Source of the DNA: Flavobacterium sp. 9
Lineage (GTDB): Bacteria; Bacteroidota; Bacteroidia; Flavobacteriales; Flavobacteriaceae
DNA length: 64,000 nucleotides
Assembly (NCBI RefSeq): GCF_002754195.1
Contig: NZ_PEEU01000001.1
Location: forward strand, 2,542,001 to 2,606,000
Direction of reading: 5' to 3'
Shown here: positions 34,558-43,981 of the stretch, one piece after another
How positions within the stretch are numbered: the first letter of the stretch is position 1
How the letters are laid out: each line of letters opens with the position of its first letter
Translations under genes and position numbers: made by a program
Notes under the pieces: model-generated
The model's database searches: none
The model's input: the letters and a program-made list of their open reading frames with translations, nothing else
What the model was told of the DNA's origin: nothing

Positions 34558-35320
34558 TATAATTTATTTTTCCAACAGCACGCATTTCACGAACGATTCT
34601 TTCTTTGCGTCTGTTGATATAACTTGAAGATCCTGTTGCTTTAAACTTTCTTGGATTTGGTAAGATTGCTGCAATTCCGGCAGCTTGCATTGGCGTTAAG
34701 CTCGAAGCGTCTCTACGATACCAATGTTCTGTTGCTGCATATGCGCCATAAACTCCATCGCCCATTTCGATACTATTCAGGTAAACTTCCATGATGCGTT
34801 CTTTGCCCCAGATAATTTCGATCAAAACGGTAAAATAAGCTTCTAATCCTTTTCGTAAATAACTTTTCCCTTGCCATAAAAAAACATTCTTGGCAGTTTG
34901 TTGCGAGATTGTACTTCCACCACGAATTCGGCGCCCGCGTTCGTTGCTTTTATATGCTTTTTGTAATGCTTTAAAATCGAATCCGTTGTGAGTTAAGAAA
35001 GTTCCGTCTTCACTTGCAATCACTGCTTTCTGAAGATTCATTGAGATTTTTTCAATTGGTTCCCAGTCGTGATCAAAATAAACTTCCTTTCCATCCATTT
35101 TATTTTCGATAGCACGAATGATCATTAAAGGCGTAAACGGCACCGGAACATATTTAAAAAATACGACGGACGCGATCGAAACTCCAAAAAACCATAAACA
35201 AGCTTTTATAAAAAACCATTTTACTTTTTCGCCAAAAGAACGATTGGTTTTCTTCGATGCCGGTTTTGATTTACTCGCTGTTGTTGCTTTTTTTGGTGTT
35301 ATTTTTTTGATTACTGCCAT
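34547..35320 (-). CDS. mtgA: Monofunctional biosynthetic peptidoglycan transglycosylase
   Basis: 257 residues from ATG 35320; a longer frame to 35395 only runs through the upstream gene. The start overlaps the stop of the FAD gene as TAATG. A basic Lys/Thr-rich head is followed by one membrane helix (about residues 36-55), then the GT51 domain with ASEDGTFLTHNGFDF (catalytic Glu), RIRGGSTISQQTAKN and WGKERIMEVYLNSIEMG. It polymerises lipid II into glycan strands at the outer face of the inner membrane and lacks a transpeptidase domain. Confidence 0.95.
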   Translation of the reverse strand: MAVIKKITPKKATTASKSKPASKKTNRSFGEKVKWFFIKACLWFFGVSIASVVFFKYVPVPFTPLMIIRAIENKMDGKEVYFDHDWEPIEKISMNLQKAVIASEDGTFLTHNGFDFKALQKAYKSNERGRRIRGGSTISQQTAKNVFLWQGKSYLRKGLEAYFTVLIEIIWGKERIMEVYLNSIEMGDGVYGAYAATEHWYRRDASSLTPMQAAGIAAILPNPRKFKATGSSSYINRRKERIVREMRAVGKINYNAK

Positions 35321-36432
35321 TATATTAAATCTGCTAATTCTGTTCCTACTAAACTGCCAATTGCTACTCCCATTCCGCCTAAACGCACTCCACAAAACAC
35401 GTTTTCAGACAGTTGTGTAACAACTGGACTTTTGCTATTTCCAACTCCCATTATTCCACTCCAACGGTGTGCAATCTGAAAGTCCTGATATTGTAAAATT
35501 ACATTTTTAAGTAAATCCTCCAATTTATTTTGCACAATTTTCGTCTGTCCAAATTCGGTTGTGTTTTCAGTTTCAAAATCCAGATTTCGTCCGCCTCCAA
35601 GTAAGATTCTGTCGTTTATATTTCTAAAATAATAATAACCTCTGTCTAAATGAAATGTTCCTTTTATATCTAAACCCGGAATTGGTTCTGTAATTAAAAC
35701 TTGTGCTCTTGCAGGTTGAACAGCGCCTTTTGTCAAAGTATTGGCAAAACCATTTGTAGCAAAAAGCATTTTTTTTGATTTAAAGCTAAAATCATTCAAA
35801 ACAATTTCGACCTGATTGCCTAAATCTGAATATGCCGTAACTGTTTGTTGATTGAGAATTAAGATATTATCCGAAACTGCTTGTCGCAACAATTCCTGCA
35901 TCATATTTCCGGTATCAATCTGGGCTTCAAACGGATTAAAAACTAAGTAATCCTGAATATCTCCAAACCCGAATCTATCTGTTTCTTTGGTAAAAACATC
36001 GGCTTTGAAAAGTGGTTTTAGAATTTCGTTTATAAAAGGAATTTTCGAAATGCATTCGCTAAAACCAAGTTCGTCTTCTTTCAAAAACAATTCATATCCG
36101 CCGTGAGGTTTAAAATCAATTGCAGAATCTCCTAATCTTTTTCGGAGTAATTGCAAACCTTTCCAACGTTTCTCGATAAGATTGATAACATCTTCTTCTG
36201 AATGTGTTTTTAAATCATCCATAATTTCAGAAAGGCTTCCAAAACAGGCAAAACCAGCATTTTTGGTGCTTGCGCCTTGCGGTAACATTCCTTTTTCTAA
36301 CACTAAAATTTTTGCAGTTAGGAATCTTTCGCGTAAGCGTAATGCAGCATGTAGTCCTACAATGCCGCTGCCAACGATTGTAAAGTCAACATTCGTAAAC
36401 CAGTTTTTAAGTTCCCAATAACTTAATTCCAT
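35320..36432 (-). CDS. FAD-dependent oxidoreductase (DAO family)
   Basis: 370 residues. The dinucleotide-binding motif VDFTIVGSGIVGLHAALRL lies at about residues 15-33, and the DAO-type C-terminal block is HRWSGIMGVGNSKSPVVTQL. The family oxidises amines or amino acids (sarcosine or D-amino acid oxidase-like); the substrate is not visible. First gene of a tight run with mtgA and the LpxR-like gene, which hints at an envelope-related amine substrate but does not show it. Confidence 0.85.
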   Translation of the reverse strand: MELSYWELKNWFTNVDFTIVGSGIVGLHAALRLRERFLTAKILVLEKGMLPQGASTKNAGFACFGSLSEIMDDLKTHSEEDVINLIEKRWKGLQLLRKRLGDSAIDFKPHGGYELFLKEDELGFSECISKIPFINEILKPLFKADVFTKETDRFGFGDIQDYLVFNPFEAQIDTGNMMQELLRQAVSDNILILNQQTVTAYSDLGNQVEIVLNDFSFKSKKMLFATNGFANTLTKGAVQPARAQVLITEPIPGLDIKGTFHLDRGYYYFRNINDRILLGGGRNLDFETENTTEFGQTKIVQNKLEDLLKNVILQYQDFQIAHRWSGIMGVGNSKSPVVTQLSENVFCGVRLGGMGVAIGSLVGTELADLI

Positions 36433-36657
36433 TTGTCAATTTTTTATAAAAATACTGATTTTTTGTTTCACCATATAAGTTATATAAGTTCATTTAAATT
36501 TTTCTTTTGTCACTCTAAGCAATCCCGAAACTTTTGAATCGCTCAAAGTGGCAATTTATATAAAAGAGGATAACTTTTAACAATAATTGGGATTTGGAAT
36601 TTAAAGATTGGTATTTAAAAGTTGTATTTTTAGCCCCACGAATATTAGAATTTTATT

Positions 36658-38559
36658 ATGAAAAAAGTATTATTTACAACCTTAATAATGATGAGTTTAA
36701 ACGCCATTGGACAGACTGTAATGTCTCCTGAATTGTTATGGAAATTAGGAAGAGTAAGTGCTCTTGGTCTTTCAAAAGATGCGAAAAATGTAGTTTTTAA
36801 AGTTTCTACTCCTTCGGTAGAAGAAAACAAATCGCATTCTAAATTTTATATTGTACCTGTAAATGGCGGAAATGCAACTGAAATTAAGGATACAAAAGAA
36901 ATTTTGGCTGACAAAAATGTTTCGCCTGACGGAAAATTTTTAATGTATAATGAAGAGGTGAAAATCGACAAAGTTTTAGGTAAAGATTTTTATCCAAAAT
37001 TAGACAAATCAGAAGTTCAGATTTATGACGGTTTAGATTACCGCCACTGGGATACTTGGAACGAAGGTAAATTTAACCACGTTTTTTATAAAGAAAACAA
37101 AGATGGCGCAACTGGAATTGACATTTTAAAAGGTGAAAATTTCGATTCTCCGCAGAAACCTTTTGGTGGCGACGAAGATTATATCTGGTCTCCTGACGGT
37201 AAAAGTATCTTGTATGTTTGCAAGAAAAAAGCAGGAACACAATACGCAATTTCTACAAACACTGATATTTATGAGTACAACTTAGAGACTCAAAAAACGG
37301 TAAACAGAACCGAAGGTAATTTGGGTTACGATACTGCTCCGCAATTTTCTCCAACAGGAAACCTGACTTGGTTGCAAATGAAACGTGACGGTTATGAAGC
37401 GGATAAAAATGATATTATTGTTGAGTTTAAAGGTATCAAAACAAACTTAACGGCAAATTGGGACGGAACTGTAGATAATTTTATCTGGAGTAAAGACGGC
37501 AAAAATGTATTTTTTGTAGCTCCGGTTGATGGTACAAAACAACTTTTCACAGTAAACTTTCCAGGATTAACAAGAATTGCAATTCAGGTTCGTCAATTGA
37601 CAAACGGAGATTTTGATGTTAATGATTTAGTTGGTTTTGCTGGCGACGATATTATTGTTACCAGAAATGACATGAATCACGCTCCGGAGATTTTTTCTTT
37701 TAATTTGAAGAAAAACACTTGGAAACAATTGTCTAATGTAAATACTGAAACATACAAAACTGTAGCGGTTAGCAAAACCGAGAAACGTTATGTTACCACT
37801 ACTGACGGTAAAAAAATGTTGGTTTGGGTGATTTTACCTCCAAATTTTGATGCTTCTAAAAAATATCCAACTTTATTATTTTGCCAGGGCGGACCACAAT
37901 CTGCGTTGACACAATCGTATTCTTTCCGTTGGAATTTTCAATTAATGGCTGCTAAAGGTTATGTTGTTGTTGCACCAAACCGTCGCGGAATGCCTGGACA
38001 TGGTGTTGAATGGAACGAGCAAATTAGTAAAGATTGGGGCGGGCAAGTTATGGACGATTACCTTTCTGCAATTGACGATGTGTCTAAAGAAAACTATGTT
38101 GATAAATCTCGTTTAGGTTGCGTTGGTGCAAGTTACGGAGGATATTCAGTATTTTATTTGGCTGGAATTCATAAAAACCGTTTCAAAACTTTTATCGCTC
38201 ACGATGGTGTTTTCAACACGGTAAGTATGTTGGGAACTACTGAAGAGGTTTTCTTTAACAACTGGGATTTTGGTGGTGCTTATTGGGAAAAAGACAATGC
38301 TGTCGCTCAAAAAGCGTACACTACTTTTAATCCTGCAACTTTGGTTCAAAACTGGAACAAACCTATTTTAATTGTTCAGGGTGGAAAAGATTTCCGTGTG
38401 CCAATTGGACAAGGACAAGAGGCTTTTCAGGCTGCTCAATTAAGAGGAATCAAGAGTCGTTTGGTTTATTTCCCTGATGAAAATCACTGGGTTTTAAAAC
38501 CACAAAATGCTCAGGTTTGGCAAGGTGAATTTTTTAAATGGTTAGAAGAAACACTTTAA
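36658..38559 (+). CDS. Exported prolyl oligopeptidase-family (S9) peptidase
   Basis: 633 residues with a signal peptide (about 18 residues, ending NAIGQ). Residues about 20-380 form a beta-propeller with WSPDGKSILYV and WSKDGKNVFFV-type blades. The C-terminal hydrolase domain carries the triad Ser492 (GASYGGYS), Asp578 (GGKDFRVP) and His610 (DENHWV). This matches the dipeptidyl/acylaminoacyl peptidase branch of S9, acting on short peptides in the periplasm. Followed by a strong terminator. Confidence 0.93.
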   Translation: MKKVLFTTLIMMSLNAIGQTVMSPELLWKLGRVSALGLSKDAKNVVFKVSTPSVEENKSHSKFYIVPVNGGNATEIKDTKEILADKNVSPDGKFLMYNEEVKIDKVLGKDFYPKLDKSEVQIYDGLDYRHWDTWNEGKFNHVFYKENKDGATGIDILKGENFDSPQKPFGGDEDYIWSPDGKSILYVCKKKAGTQYAISTNTDIYEYNLETQKTVNRTEGNLGYDTAPQFSPTGNLTWLQMKRDGYEADKNDIIVEFKGIKTNLTANWDGTVDNFIWSKDGKNVFFVAPVDGTKQLFTVNFPGLTRIAIQVRQLTNGDFDVNDLVGFAGDDIIVTRNDMNHAPEIFSFNLKKNTWKQLSNVNTETYKTVAVSKTEKRYVTTTDGKKMLVWVILPPNFDASKKYPTLLFCQGGPQSALTQSYSFRWNFQLMAAKGYVVVAPNRRGMPGHGVEWNEQISKDWGGQVMDDYLSAIDDVSKENYVDKSRLGCVGASYGGYSVFYLAGIHKNRFKTFIAHDGVFNTVSMLGTTEEVFFNNWDFGGAYWEKDNAVAQKAYTTFNPATLVQNWNKPILIVQGGKDFRVPIGQGQEAFQAAQLRGIKSRLVYFPDENHWVLKPQNAQVWQGEFFKWLEETL

Positions 38560-38577
38560 CAACATAAATTACAATAA

Positions 38578-38613
38578 AAAAAGCCGCAGATTTTATATAA
38601 TCTGCGGCTTTTT
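38578..38613 (+). terminator. Terminator after the S9 peptidase gene
   Basis: AAAAAGCCGCAGATT pairs with AATCTGCGGCTTTTT around 6 bases, then more T. Confidence 0.9.
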
Positions 38614-38737
38614 TGTTTTTCTGACCTTTGAATTATGTAAGACATTAGCATTAATTTATCTTTTTAAAACAGTTTTTTTTAAATAAATTGCAGTTCATTA
38701 CTTTATACAAGAATTTCCAAATCCTACTAATACATTT

Positions 38738-41176
38738 ATGGAGAGCAAAAAAAGTTACACAGCGTTAAAAGTCCTCTTCAGTTATGTTGCATTACTGGCT
38801 TTGGTTGTTACTGTTGGATGGTTTTTATATTCGGAAAATGTAGTTTATAATAAATTAGAAGATAAAATTGCATTCGAAAAAACCAAAATTCTTAGAGTTA
38901 GTAAATTATTCTCTAATGTCTATAAAACGGAGAGTTTGGCGAGAAAAACAATTCAGACAAACTCTGAAGAAGACTTCAAAAGTTATCTCGTTGAAACAGA
39001 TTCTTTAAAATCCCGAATCGATACTTTAAAACAAATTGTTACGACTCAATATCAAAAGACATTATTAGATAGTGTTACTTATTATTTGTCTGAAAAAACT
39101 AAAAACATTCAGCAATTAAAAACAATAAAAAACAAAGCTGACGACGAAGTTTCTGTAAATACTGCAATTGATGAAATCACAAAAATGGAGTTTAAACTTC
39201 GAAAATTAGAACTTCAGGATTTTACTAAAAACCCAAACCAATTAGGAAGTTATCAAAAAAATGTGCTTCAGAAATATGTTGATTATCTCAATCAGAATAT
39301 TCCTGACGATAGTACAAATACATTAAGCAAACAAGCTTCGGATTCTATTCTTGCGAACTCGAAAAAGCTTTTGAGTTCTGTAAAAATGAGAGCCGAAAAG
39401 AAAAAGGAATCTCTGAATTTTCAGGAAAATAAATTATTAAAGAATGAAATTGCAATCTCTGAACAACTTCGAAAAGTACTTCGAATTATCGAAAGAGAAA
39501 TCATTATTAACTCGATAAAAAATAATTCCTTAAAAGAAAAATCTCTTAAAAAAGTCAACGAAATTGTAACGGCTTCAGCTATTATTGGTTTAGTATTGAC
39601 TTTGTTTTTCTCTATTTTGATTGTGAGCGATTACTCTAAATCGCAATTGTATAAAAAACAGCTTGAGATCGCCAATTTCAAAACTAAAAACTTGCTTAAA
39701 AGTCGCGAACAATTGATTTCGACAGTGAGTCATGATTTAAAAACGCCATTAAGTACAATTGTAGGTTATTCGGAACTTTTGGGTAATTCTGATGTTAATA
39801 CGAAACAATCTTATTTCATTAAAAACATCAAAAATTCTTCCGAATATATTACGCAATTGGTTCAGGATTTACTTGATTTTTCTCAGATTGAAGCCGGAAA
39901 AATTTCGATAGAAAAAGTTCCATTTCTCTTGCCTGAAATTATTGACGAAGTTGCAAAAAGTATTCAGACAGTTTACAAACAAAAGAATATCGATCTTATT
40001 ATTAATGTCGACGAAAAACTGAATTCAAGAATTGTTGGTGATCCGTTTCGATTGAAACAAATTTTGAGCAATATCATTGGTAATGCCTATAAATTTACGG
40101 AAGAAGGTTTTATCAAAATCAGCGCTTATATTAGTGATGAAAACTTTTTTACGATTACAATTGAAGACACGGGAATTGGAATTGAAAAATCGAATCAGAA
40201 ATTAGTTTTTGAAGAATTTGCTCAGGCAAATGAAGGTATCGAAAAAAAATACGGAGGAACAGGTTTAGGCTTATCCATCTGTCAGAAGATAATCTCTATT
40301 TTAGGTGGAAATTTGCAACTTGAAAGTACTTTTGGAAAAGGAAGTACTTTTGAAATCCAACTTCCATTATTATTTGATACCAGCCAAAATTCAATTCCTG
40401 ACGTTAAAAAAACAATCGCGAGAGATATTAAAAAACAAACTTTTATTGTTCTTGATGACGATATCAATCTTCTGAATTTAACGAGCGGTGTTTTAAGACA
40501 AGAAGGTCATAATGTATTGTCGTTTAATAGTGCGATTAAAGCGCTTGAAGCAATTAAAAACACTTCTTTTGACTTTGTGATTACAGATATCCAAATGCCG
40601 GAAATGGATGGTTTTGCTTTTCTTGAGAAATTAAAAAATTCCGGAAATGCTACTTATAAAAATCAACCTGTAATTGCATTAACGGGAAGAACTGATTTGG
40701 ATTTTTCGGTTTATTCTAACGCCGGATTTACAACCGTAATTAAAAAGCCATATTCTCCTAAAGTATTATTGGAAACGATTGGGCATATTCTTGAAAATGA
40801 CGAATTACCTAATACTGAAATTATAGGAAATGACGAAAATACTTCGTCGCAATTGTATTCGTTAAAAACGCTGAATGAATTTCTAGGCAATGATAATGAA
40901 GCTTTAAAAGAAGTTATAAAATCGTTTATAGAAAGCAGCGTCGAAAATCTAACTTTTCTGGAGAATGCAATTAATGAAGAAAACAGAGACGAAATCAAGT
41001 CGATTGCGCACAGAATTGCTCCTATGTTCAAACAAATTGAAGCACGAGAAATTGGTGATATTCTGAAAAAACTGGAGAAAAACGATTTTGAAATTTCCGA
41101 AATGAAAAGTATTTTTAATGATTTACAAGAAAAAACCAATTCACTTTTTGAAGTCTTAAAACAAGAAGTTCTTTAA
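38738..41176 (+). CDS. Hybrid sensor histidine kinase with receiver and Hpt domains
   Basis: 812 residues. Membrane helices at about 12-30 and 279-297 enclose a helical periplasmic sensor domain of about 245 residues. HisKA follows with His332 in STVSHDLKTPLSTIVGYSEL; the ATPase domain has GNAYKFTEEG (N box), EDTGIGI (G1) and KKYGGTGLGLSICQK (G2). A receiver domain carries Asp617 (VITDIQMPEMDG), and the C-terminal Hpt-like domain has His758 (SIAHRIAPMFKQ). This is a complete internal phosphorelay. Its natural target is the NtrC-type regulator in the convergent gene; the last four bases (TTAA) are shared as both stop codons. Confidence 0.93.
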   Translation: MESKKSYTALKVLFSYVALLALVVTVGWFLYSENVVYNKLEDKIAFEKTKILRVSKLFSNVYKTESLARKTIQTNSEEDFKSYLVETDSLKSRIDTLKQIVTTQYQKTLLDSVTYYLSEKTKNIQQLKTIKNKADDEVSVNTAIDEITKMEFKLRKLELQDFTKNPNQLGSYQKNVLQKYVDYLNQNIPDDSTNTLSKQASDSILANSKKLLSSVKMRAEKKKESLNFQENKLLKNEIAISEQLRKVLRIIEREIIINSIKNNSLKEKSLKKVNEIVTASAIIGLVLTLFFSILIVSDYSKSQLYKKQLEIANFKTKNLLKSREQLISTVSHDLKTPLSTIVGYSELLGNSDVNTKQSYFIKNIKNSSEYITQLVQDLLDFSQIEAGKISIEKVPFLLPEIIDEVAKSIQTVYKQKNIDLIINVDEKLNSRIVGDPFRLKQILSNIIGNAYKFTEEGFIKISAYISDENFFTITIEDTGIGIEKSNQKLVFEEFAQANEGIEKKYGGTGLGLSICQKIISILGGNLQLESTFGKGSTFEIQLPLLFDTSQNSIPDVKKTIARDIKKQTFIVLDDDINLLNLTSGVLRQEGHNVLSFNSAIKALEAIKNTSFDFVITDIQMPEMDGFAFLEKLKNSGNATYKNQPVIALTGRTDLDFSVYSNAGFTTVIKKPYSPKVLLETIGHILENDELPNTEIIGNDENTSSQLYSLKTLNEFLGNDNEALKEVIKSFIESSVENLTFLENAINEENRDEIKSIAHRIAPMFKQIEAREIGDILKKLEKNDFEISEMKSIFNDLQEKTNSLFEVLKQEVL

Positions 41177-42516
41177 TCGATATTATATTGCTTCAATTTA
41201 TTGTAAAGTGTCTTTCTGGTAATTTTTAATAATTTTGCGGCTTCAGATTTATTATTCTTTGCTTTTGACAAGGCATGAATAATTGCTTCTTTTTCGTTTT
41301 CGGATAATGAAAAATTACCATTGCCATTTTGTTGCTTTTGTATCTGAAAAAATTCTACCGGCAAAACATCGCTTTCAATATAATCTCCCTGAGATAAAAG
41401 TGTTGCACGTTTAACGCAATTTTGCAATTCACGTAGATTTCCAGGCCAATTGTAATTTTGGAAAATAGTAACGACTTCCGGTGAGAATCCAATTATATCT
41501 TTATTCAATTGCTGATTGGCTTTTTCCAGAAAATAATCTGCAAAAACCATCAAATCTTCGTCGCGATCTTTTAATGATGGAGAAAGAATAGAGAATTCAT
41601 TGATTCTATGATATAAATCTTCTCTAAAATCGCCGTTTTTTACTGCTTCGCGCAAATCTTCGTTTGTTGCAGTAATAATCCTTATATCGACGTTAATTTC
41701 TTTATTGCTTCCAACTGGTTTTATTTTTCGTTCCTGAAGCGCTCTCAACAACTGAATTTGATTTTCGTATGAAAGGTTTCCTATTTCGTCCAAAAATATA
41801 GTTCCGCCATTTGCTGCTTCAAAATAACCAATCTTATCACTTATTGCGCCTGTAAAAGATCCTTTTAAATGTCCGAAAAATTCACTTGCTGCCAATTCTT
41901 TCGGAATCGCTCCGCAATCAACTGCAATAAAATTATTGTTTTTTCTGGTGCTTTGCTGATGAATACTTTTGGCAATGATTTCTTTTCCTGTTCCACTTTC
42001 GCCGATAATCAAAACTGACATATCCGTAGGACTTACCAAATGGATATGATCCAATAATTTCTTAGAAGCTACAGAAATTCCTTTTACAAATTCATTTTCT
42101 GTTGCAACCGGCTTTTTATTTGATTTCTTTTCTTTTACGGGAGTTTCTTCAACTTCAGAATTTTGCAATGCATTGGTAATAACCAGCAAAACCTCATCTG
42201 GGTTAAAGGGTTTCGAAATATAATCTGCAGCACCGTTTTTAATCGCTTTTACGGCTGTATTAACATCTGAATAACCTGTCATAAGAATAACAGGAATATG
42301 AGGGTGAGAAATTTTAAATTCGGACATCAGTCCAATACCGTCAGAATCTGGCAAACGAAGATCTGTCAAAATCAAATCAAAGGATTCGTTCTTGATTGCT
42401 ATTTTGGCTTCTGCAGCTGAGAAAGCTATAGTTACTTCGAATGCTTTTTTTACTAGAAATTTCTCTAATAATTTACAAAACGAAATATCATCTTCTATCA
42501 GTAATATCTTTGGCAT
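41173..42516 (-). CDS. Sigma-54-dependent NtrC-family response regulator
   Basis: 447 residues. Receiver domain with Asp52 (ILTDLRLPDSDG). AAA+ domain with Walker A GESGTGKE (172-179), the sigma-54 contact loop as GSFTGA (219-224; GAFTGA is usual, Ser for Ala is a tolerated variant), Walker B TIFLDEIGN, and the arginine-finger region NWPGNLRELQNCVKRA. A Fis-type helix-turn-helix ends the protein (NNKSEAAKLLKITRKTLYNK). It should activate sigma-54 promoters when phosphorylated. Its likely kinase is the convergent hybrid kinase. Confidence 0.95.
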   Translation of the reverse strand: MPKILLIEDDISFCKLLEKFLVKKAFEVTIAFSAAEAKIAIKNESFDLILTDLRLPDSDGIGLMSEFKISHPHIPVILMTGYSDVNTAVKAIKNGAADYISKPFNPDEVLLVITNALQNSEVEETPVKEKKSNKKPVATENEFVKGISVASKKLLDHIHLVSPTDMSVLIIGESGTGKEIIAKSIHQQSTRKNNNFIAVDCGAIPKELAASEFFGHLKGSFTGAISDKIGYFEAANGGTIFLDEIGNLSYENQIQLLRALQERKIKPVGSNKEINVDIRIITATNEDLREAVKNGDFREDLYHRINEFSILSPSLKDRDEDLMVFADYFLEKANQQLNKDIIGFSPEVVTIFQNYNWPGNLRELQNCVKRATLLSQGDYIESDVLPVEFFQIQKQQNGNGNFSLSENEKEAIIHALSKAKNNKSEAAKLLKITRKTLYNKLKQYNID

Positions 42517-42583
42517 TTGTTTTTAGGGACTTTTTTGCTAAAATAATACTAATAAAATTGTCTTTTCACAAAATTATGCAAAA

Positions 42584-42614
42584 AAAAAGAGATTGCTCGA
42601 AGCAATCTCTTTTT
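42584..42614 (-). terminator. Terminator of the five-gene paralog array
   Basis: AAAAAGAGATTGCT / AGCAATCTCTTTTT with a 3-base loop. It lies just 3' of the last array gene and directly upstream of the regulator gene's start region, so it separates the two. Confidence 0.85.
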
Positions 42615-42644
42615 CACCAAAAACATAAATCTAATTTCACCTAA

Positions 42645-42941
42645 TTATATCTTCAACCAGTTGCCATTGACATCTGAGTACACAGTAGCCTTTTGGTCAC
42701 CAACCGATATTTCTAATTTGTATTCTTTCTTTTCGTTAACAAACGCTTTGTCCAGTTTTGCACCGGGATAAGCAGTTTGTAAAGCGGTTTTTACAGCAGC
42801 GGGTACAGCATCTGCACTAACTTCAGTATATTCGGCTTGAATAGAAATAGTCATTTTTGCTTGTTCAGGAGTTGTCGGTGTACTTGCGTAAATTGACAAA
42901 CTTCCAAGAACGATCGCTGCTGATAAGATTAACTTTTTCAT
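42645..42941 (-). CDS. Secreted PepSY-like small protein, array member 1
   Basis: 98 residues: signal peptide (MKKLILSAAIVLGSLSIYAS) and a mature domain of about 78 residues. The shared array pattern is present: EYTEVSADAVPAAVKTAL, YPGAKLDKAFVNEKKEYKL, then a two-strand end DVNGNWLKI. The fold fits the PepSY-like/beta-lactamase-inhibitor-like superfamily, but function is not established. Closest to members 2 and 3 by its N-terminus. Confidence 0.8.
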   Translation of the reverse strand: MKKLILSAAIVLGSLSIYASTPTTPEQAKMTISIQAEYTEVSADAVPAAVKTALQTAYPGAKLDKAFVNEKKEYKLEISVGDQKATVYSDVNGNWLKI

Positions 42942-42955
42942 AGTGCTCTTTTTAA

Positions 42956-43252
42956 TTATTTTTTAATGATGTTTCCTGAAGCATCTGTAAATACAGTGTA
43001 CTTTTTGTCTCCGCTTGAAATTTCAAGTTTGTACTGATTCTTGTCGTTTTTGTACGCTTTTTCAAGTTTCGTGTTCGGGAAAGATTTTTCGATAGTCGAT
43101 TTTACGGCTGCCGGAACAGCGTCAGCAGCTACTTCAGTGTATTCGTCCTGAATAGTTACTGATTGTGTCATCGAAGTTTTTACCGCAGGCGTGGTTGCCT
43201 GAACTGATAATCCTCCTAAAATGATTGCCGCAGATAAGATTAGCTTTTTCAT
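42956..43252 (-). CDS. Secreted PepSY-like small protein, array member 2
   Basis: 98 residues with the signal peptide MKKLILSAAIILGGLSVQAT. The mature domain repeats the array pattern: DEYTEVAADAVPAAVKSTI, FPNTKLEKAYKNDKNQYKL and TDASGNIIKK. It starts 14 bases before member 1, so the two are likely on one transcript. Residue differences lie mostly in the middle helix. Confidence 0.8.
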   Translation of the reverse strand: MKKLILSAAIILGGLSVQATTPAVKTSMTQSVTIQDEYTEVAADAVPAAVKSTIEKSFPNTKLEKAYKNDKNQYKLEISSGDKKYTVFTDASGNIIKK

Positions 43253-43280
43253 AATAAATAGTTTTTATAGTTAGTTTAAA

Positions 43281-43571
43281 TTATTTCTTAAGAATGTTAC
43301 CTGAAGCGTCTGTATAAACAGTAGATTTTTCGCCTCGAACAGTGATTTCAATTTTATACTCTTTTTTTGAATTTACATATGCTTTATCCAGTTTTACACC
43401 CGGATATGCATTGTCAAGAGCTGTTTTTATTGCTGCCGGAACAGCGTCTACTTCTTTATAATCATCCTGAACATTTACTGATTGCAACACTGAATTGGTT
43501 ACGATAGTATTTCCTGCTTGCATTGACAAACTTCCTAAAACGATAGCTGCCGATAAGATTAACTTTTTCAT
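43281..43571 (-). CDS. Secreted PepSY-like small protein, array member 3
   Basis: 96 residues, two shorter than its neighbours. Signal peptide MKKLILSAAIVLGSLSMQAG, then DDYKEVDAVPAAIKTALDNA, YPGVKLDKAYVNSKKEYKI and YTDASGNILKK. The motif after DDYKEV lacks two residues present in the others. Spaced 28 bases from member 2. Confidence 0.8.
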   Translation of the reverse strand: MKKLILSAAIVLGSLSMQAGNTIVTNSVLQSVNVQDDYKEVDAVPAAIKTALDNAYPGVKLDKAYVNSKKEYKIEITVRGEKSTVYTDASGNILKK

Positions 43572-43599
43572 AGTAATAGTTTTTAAGGGTTAGCCCTGA

Positions 43600-43896
43600 T
43601 TATTTTTTGATCCAAGATCCATCTGCTTTAGCATAAAGAGAACCTACTTTGTCTCCTACTGTAACACTTAATTTATATTCTGAACTTGCATTTTTGAATG
43701 CTTTTGAAAGAATTGCGTCTGGATATGCTTTTTTAAGAGCATCAGTTACTGCAACTGGAACTTCTTCTAATTTAATTTCAGTGTACTCGTCTTGAACTGA
43801 AATTGTTTTTACGATTGTATTTGAAATTGGAGAAGTTGATGCAAATGATGTTAAACCTCCCAAAACGATTGCGGCTGATAAAAATAAATTTTTCAT
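43600..43896 (-). CDS. Secreted PepSY-like small protein, array member 4
   Basis: 98 residues with signal peptide MKNLFLSAAIVLGGLTSFAS, a subtype shared only with member 5. The mature part reads DEYTEIKLEEVPVAVTDAL, YPDAILSKAFKNASSEYKL and LYAKADGSWIKK. The last strand ends in GSWIKK where members 2 and 3 have GNI(I/L)KK. Spaced 28 bases from member 3, but 85 bases from member 5, which leaves room for an internal promoter. Confidence 0.8.
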   Translation of the reverse strand: MKNLFLSAAIVLGGLTSFASTSPISNTIVKTISVQDEYTEIKLEEVPVAVTDALKKAYPDAILSKAFKNASSEYKLSVTVGDKVGSLYAKADGSWIKK

Positions 43897-43981
43897 GATA
43901 GTTGTACTTTAGTATTGTTAATTTTAGTCTGATATTGCTAATTTGAATCTTCACGAGAATCGATTTAGATTAATTACTTGA

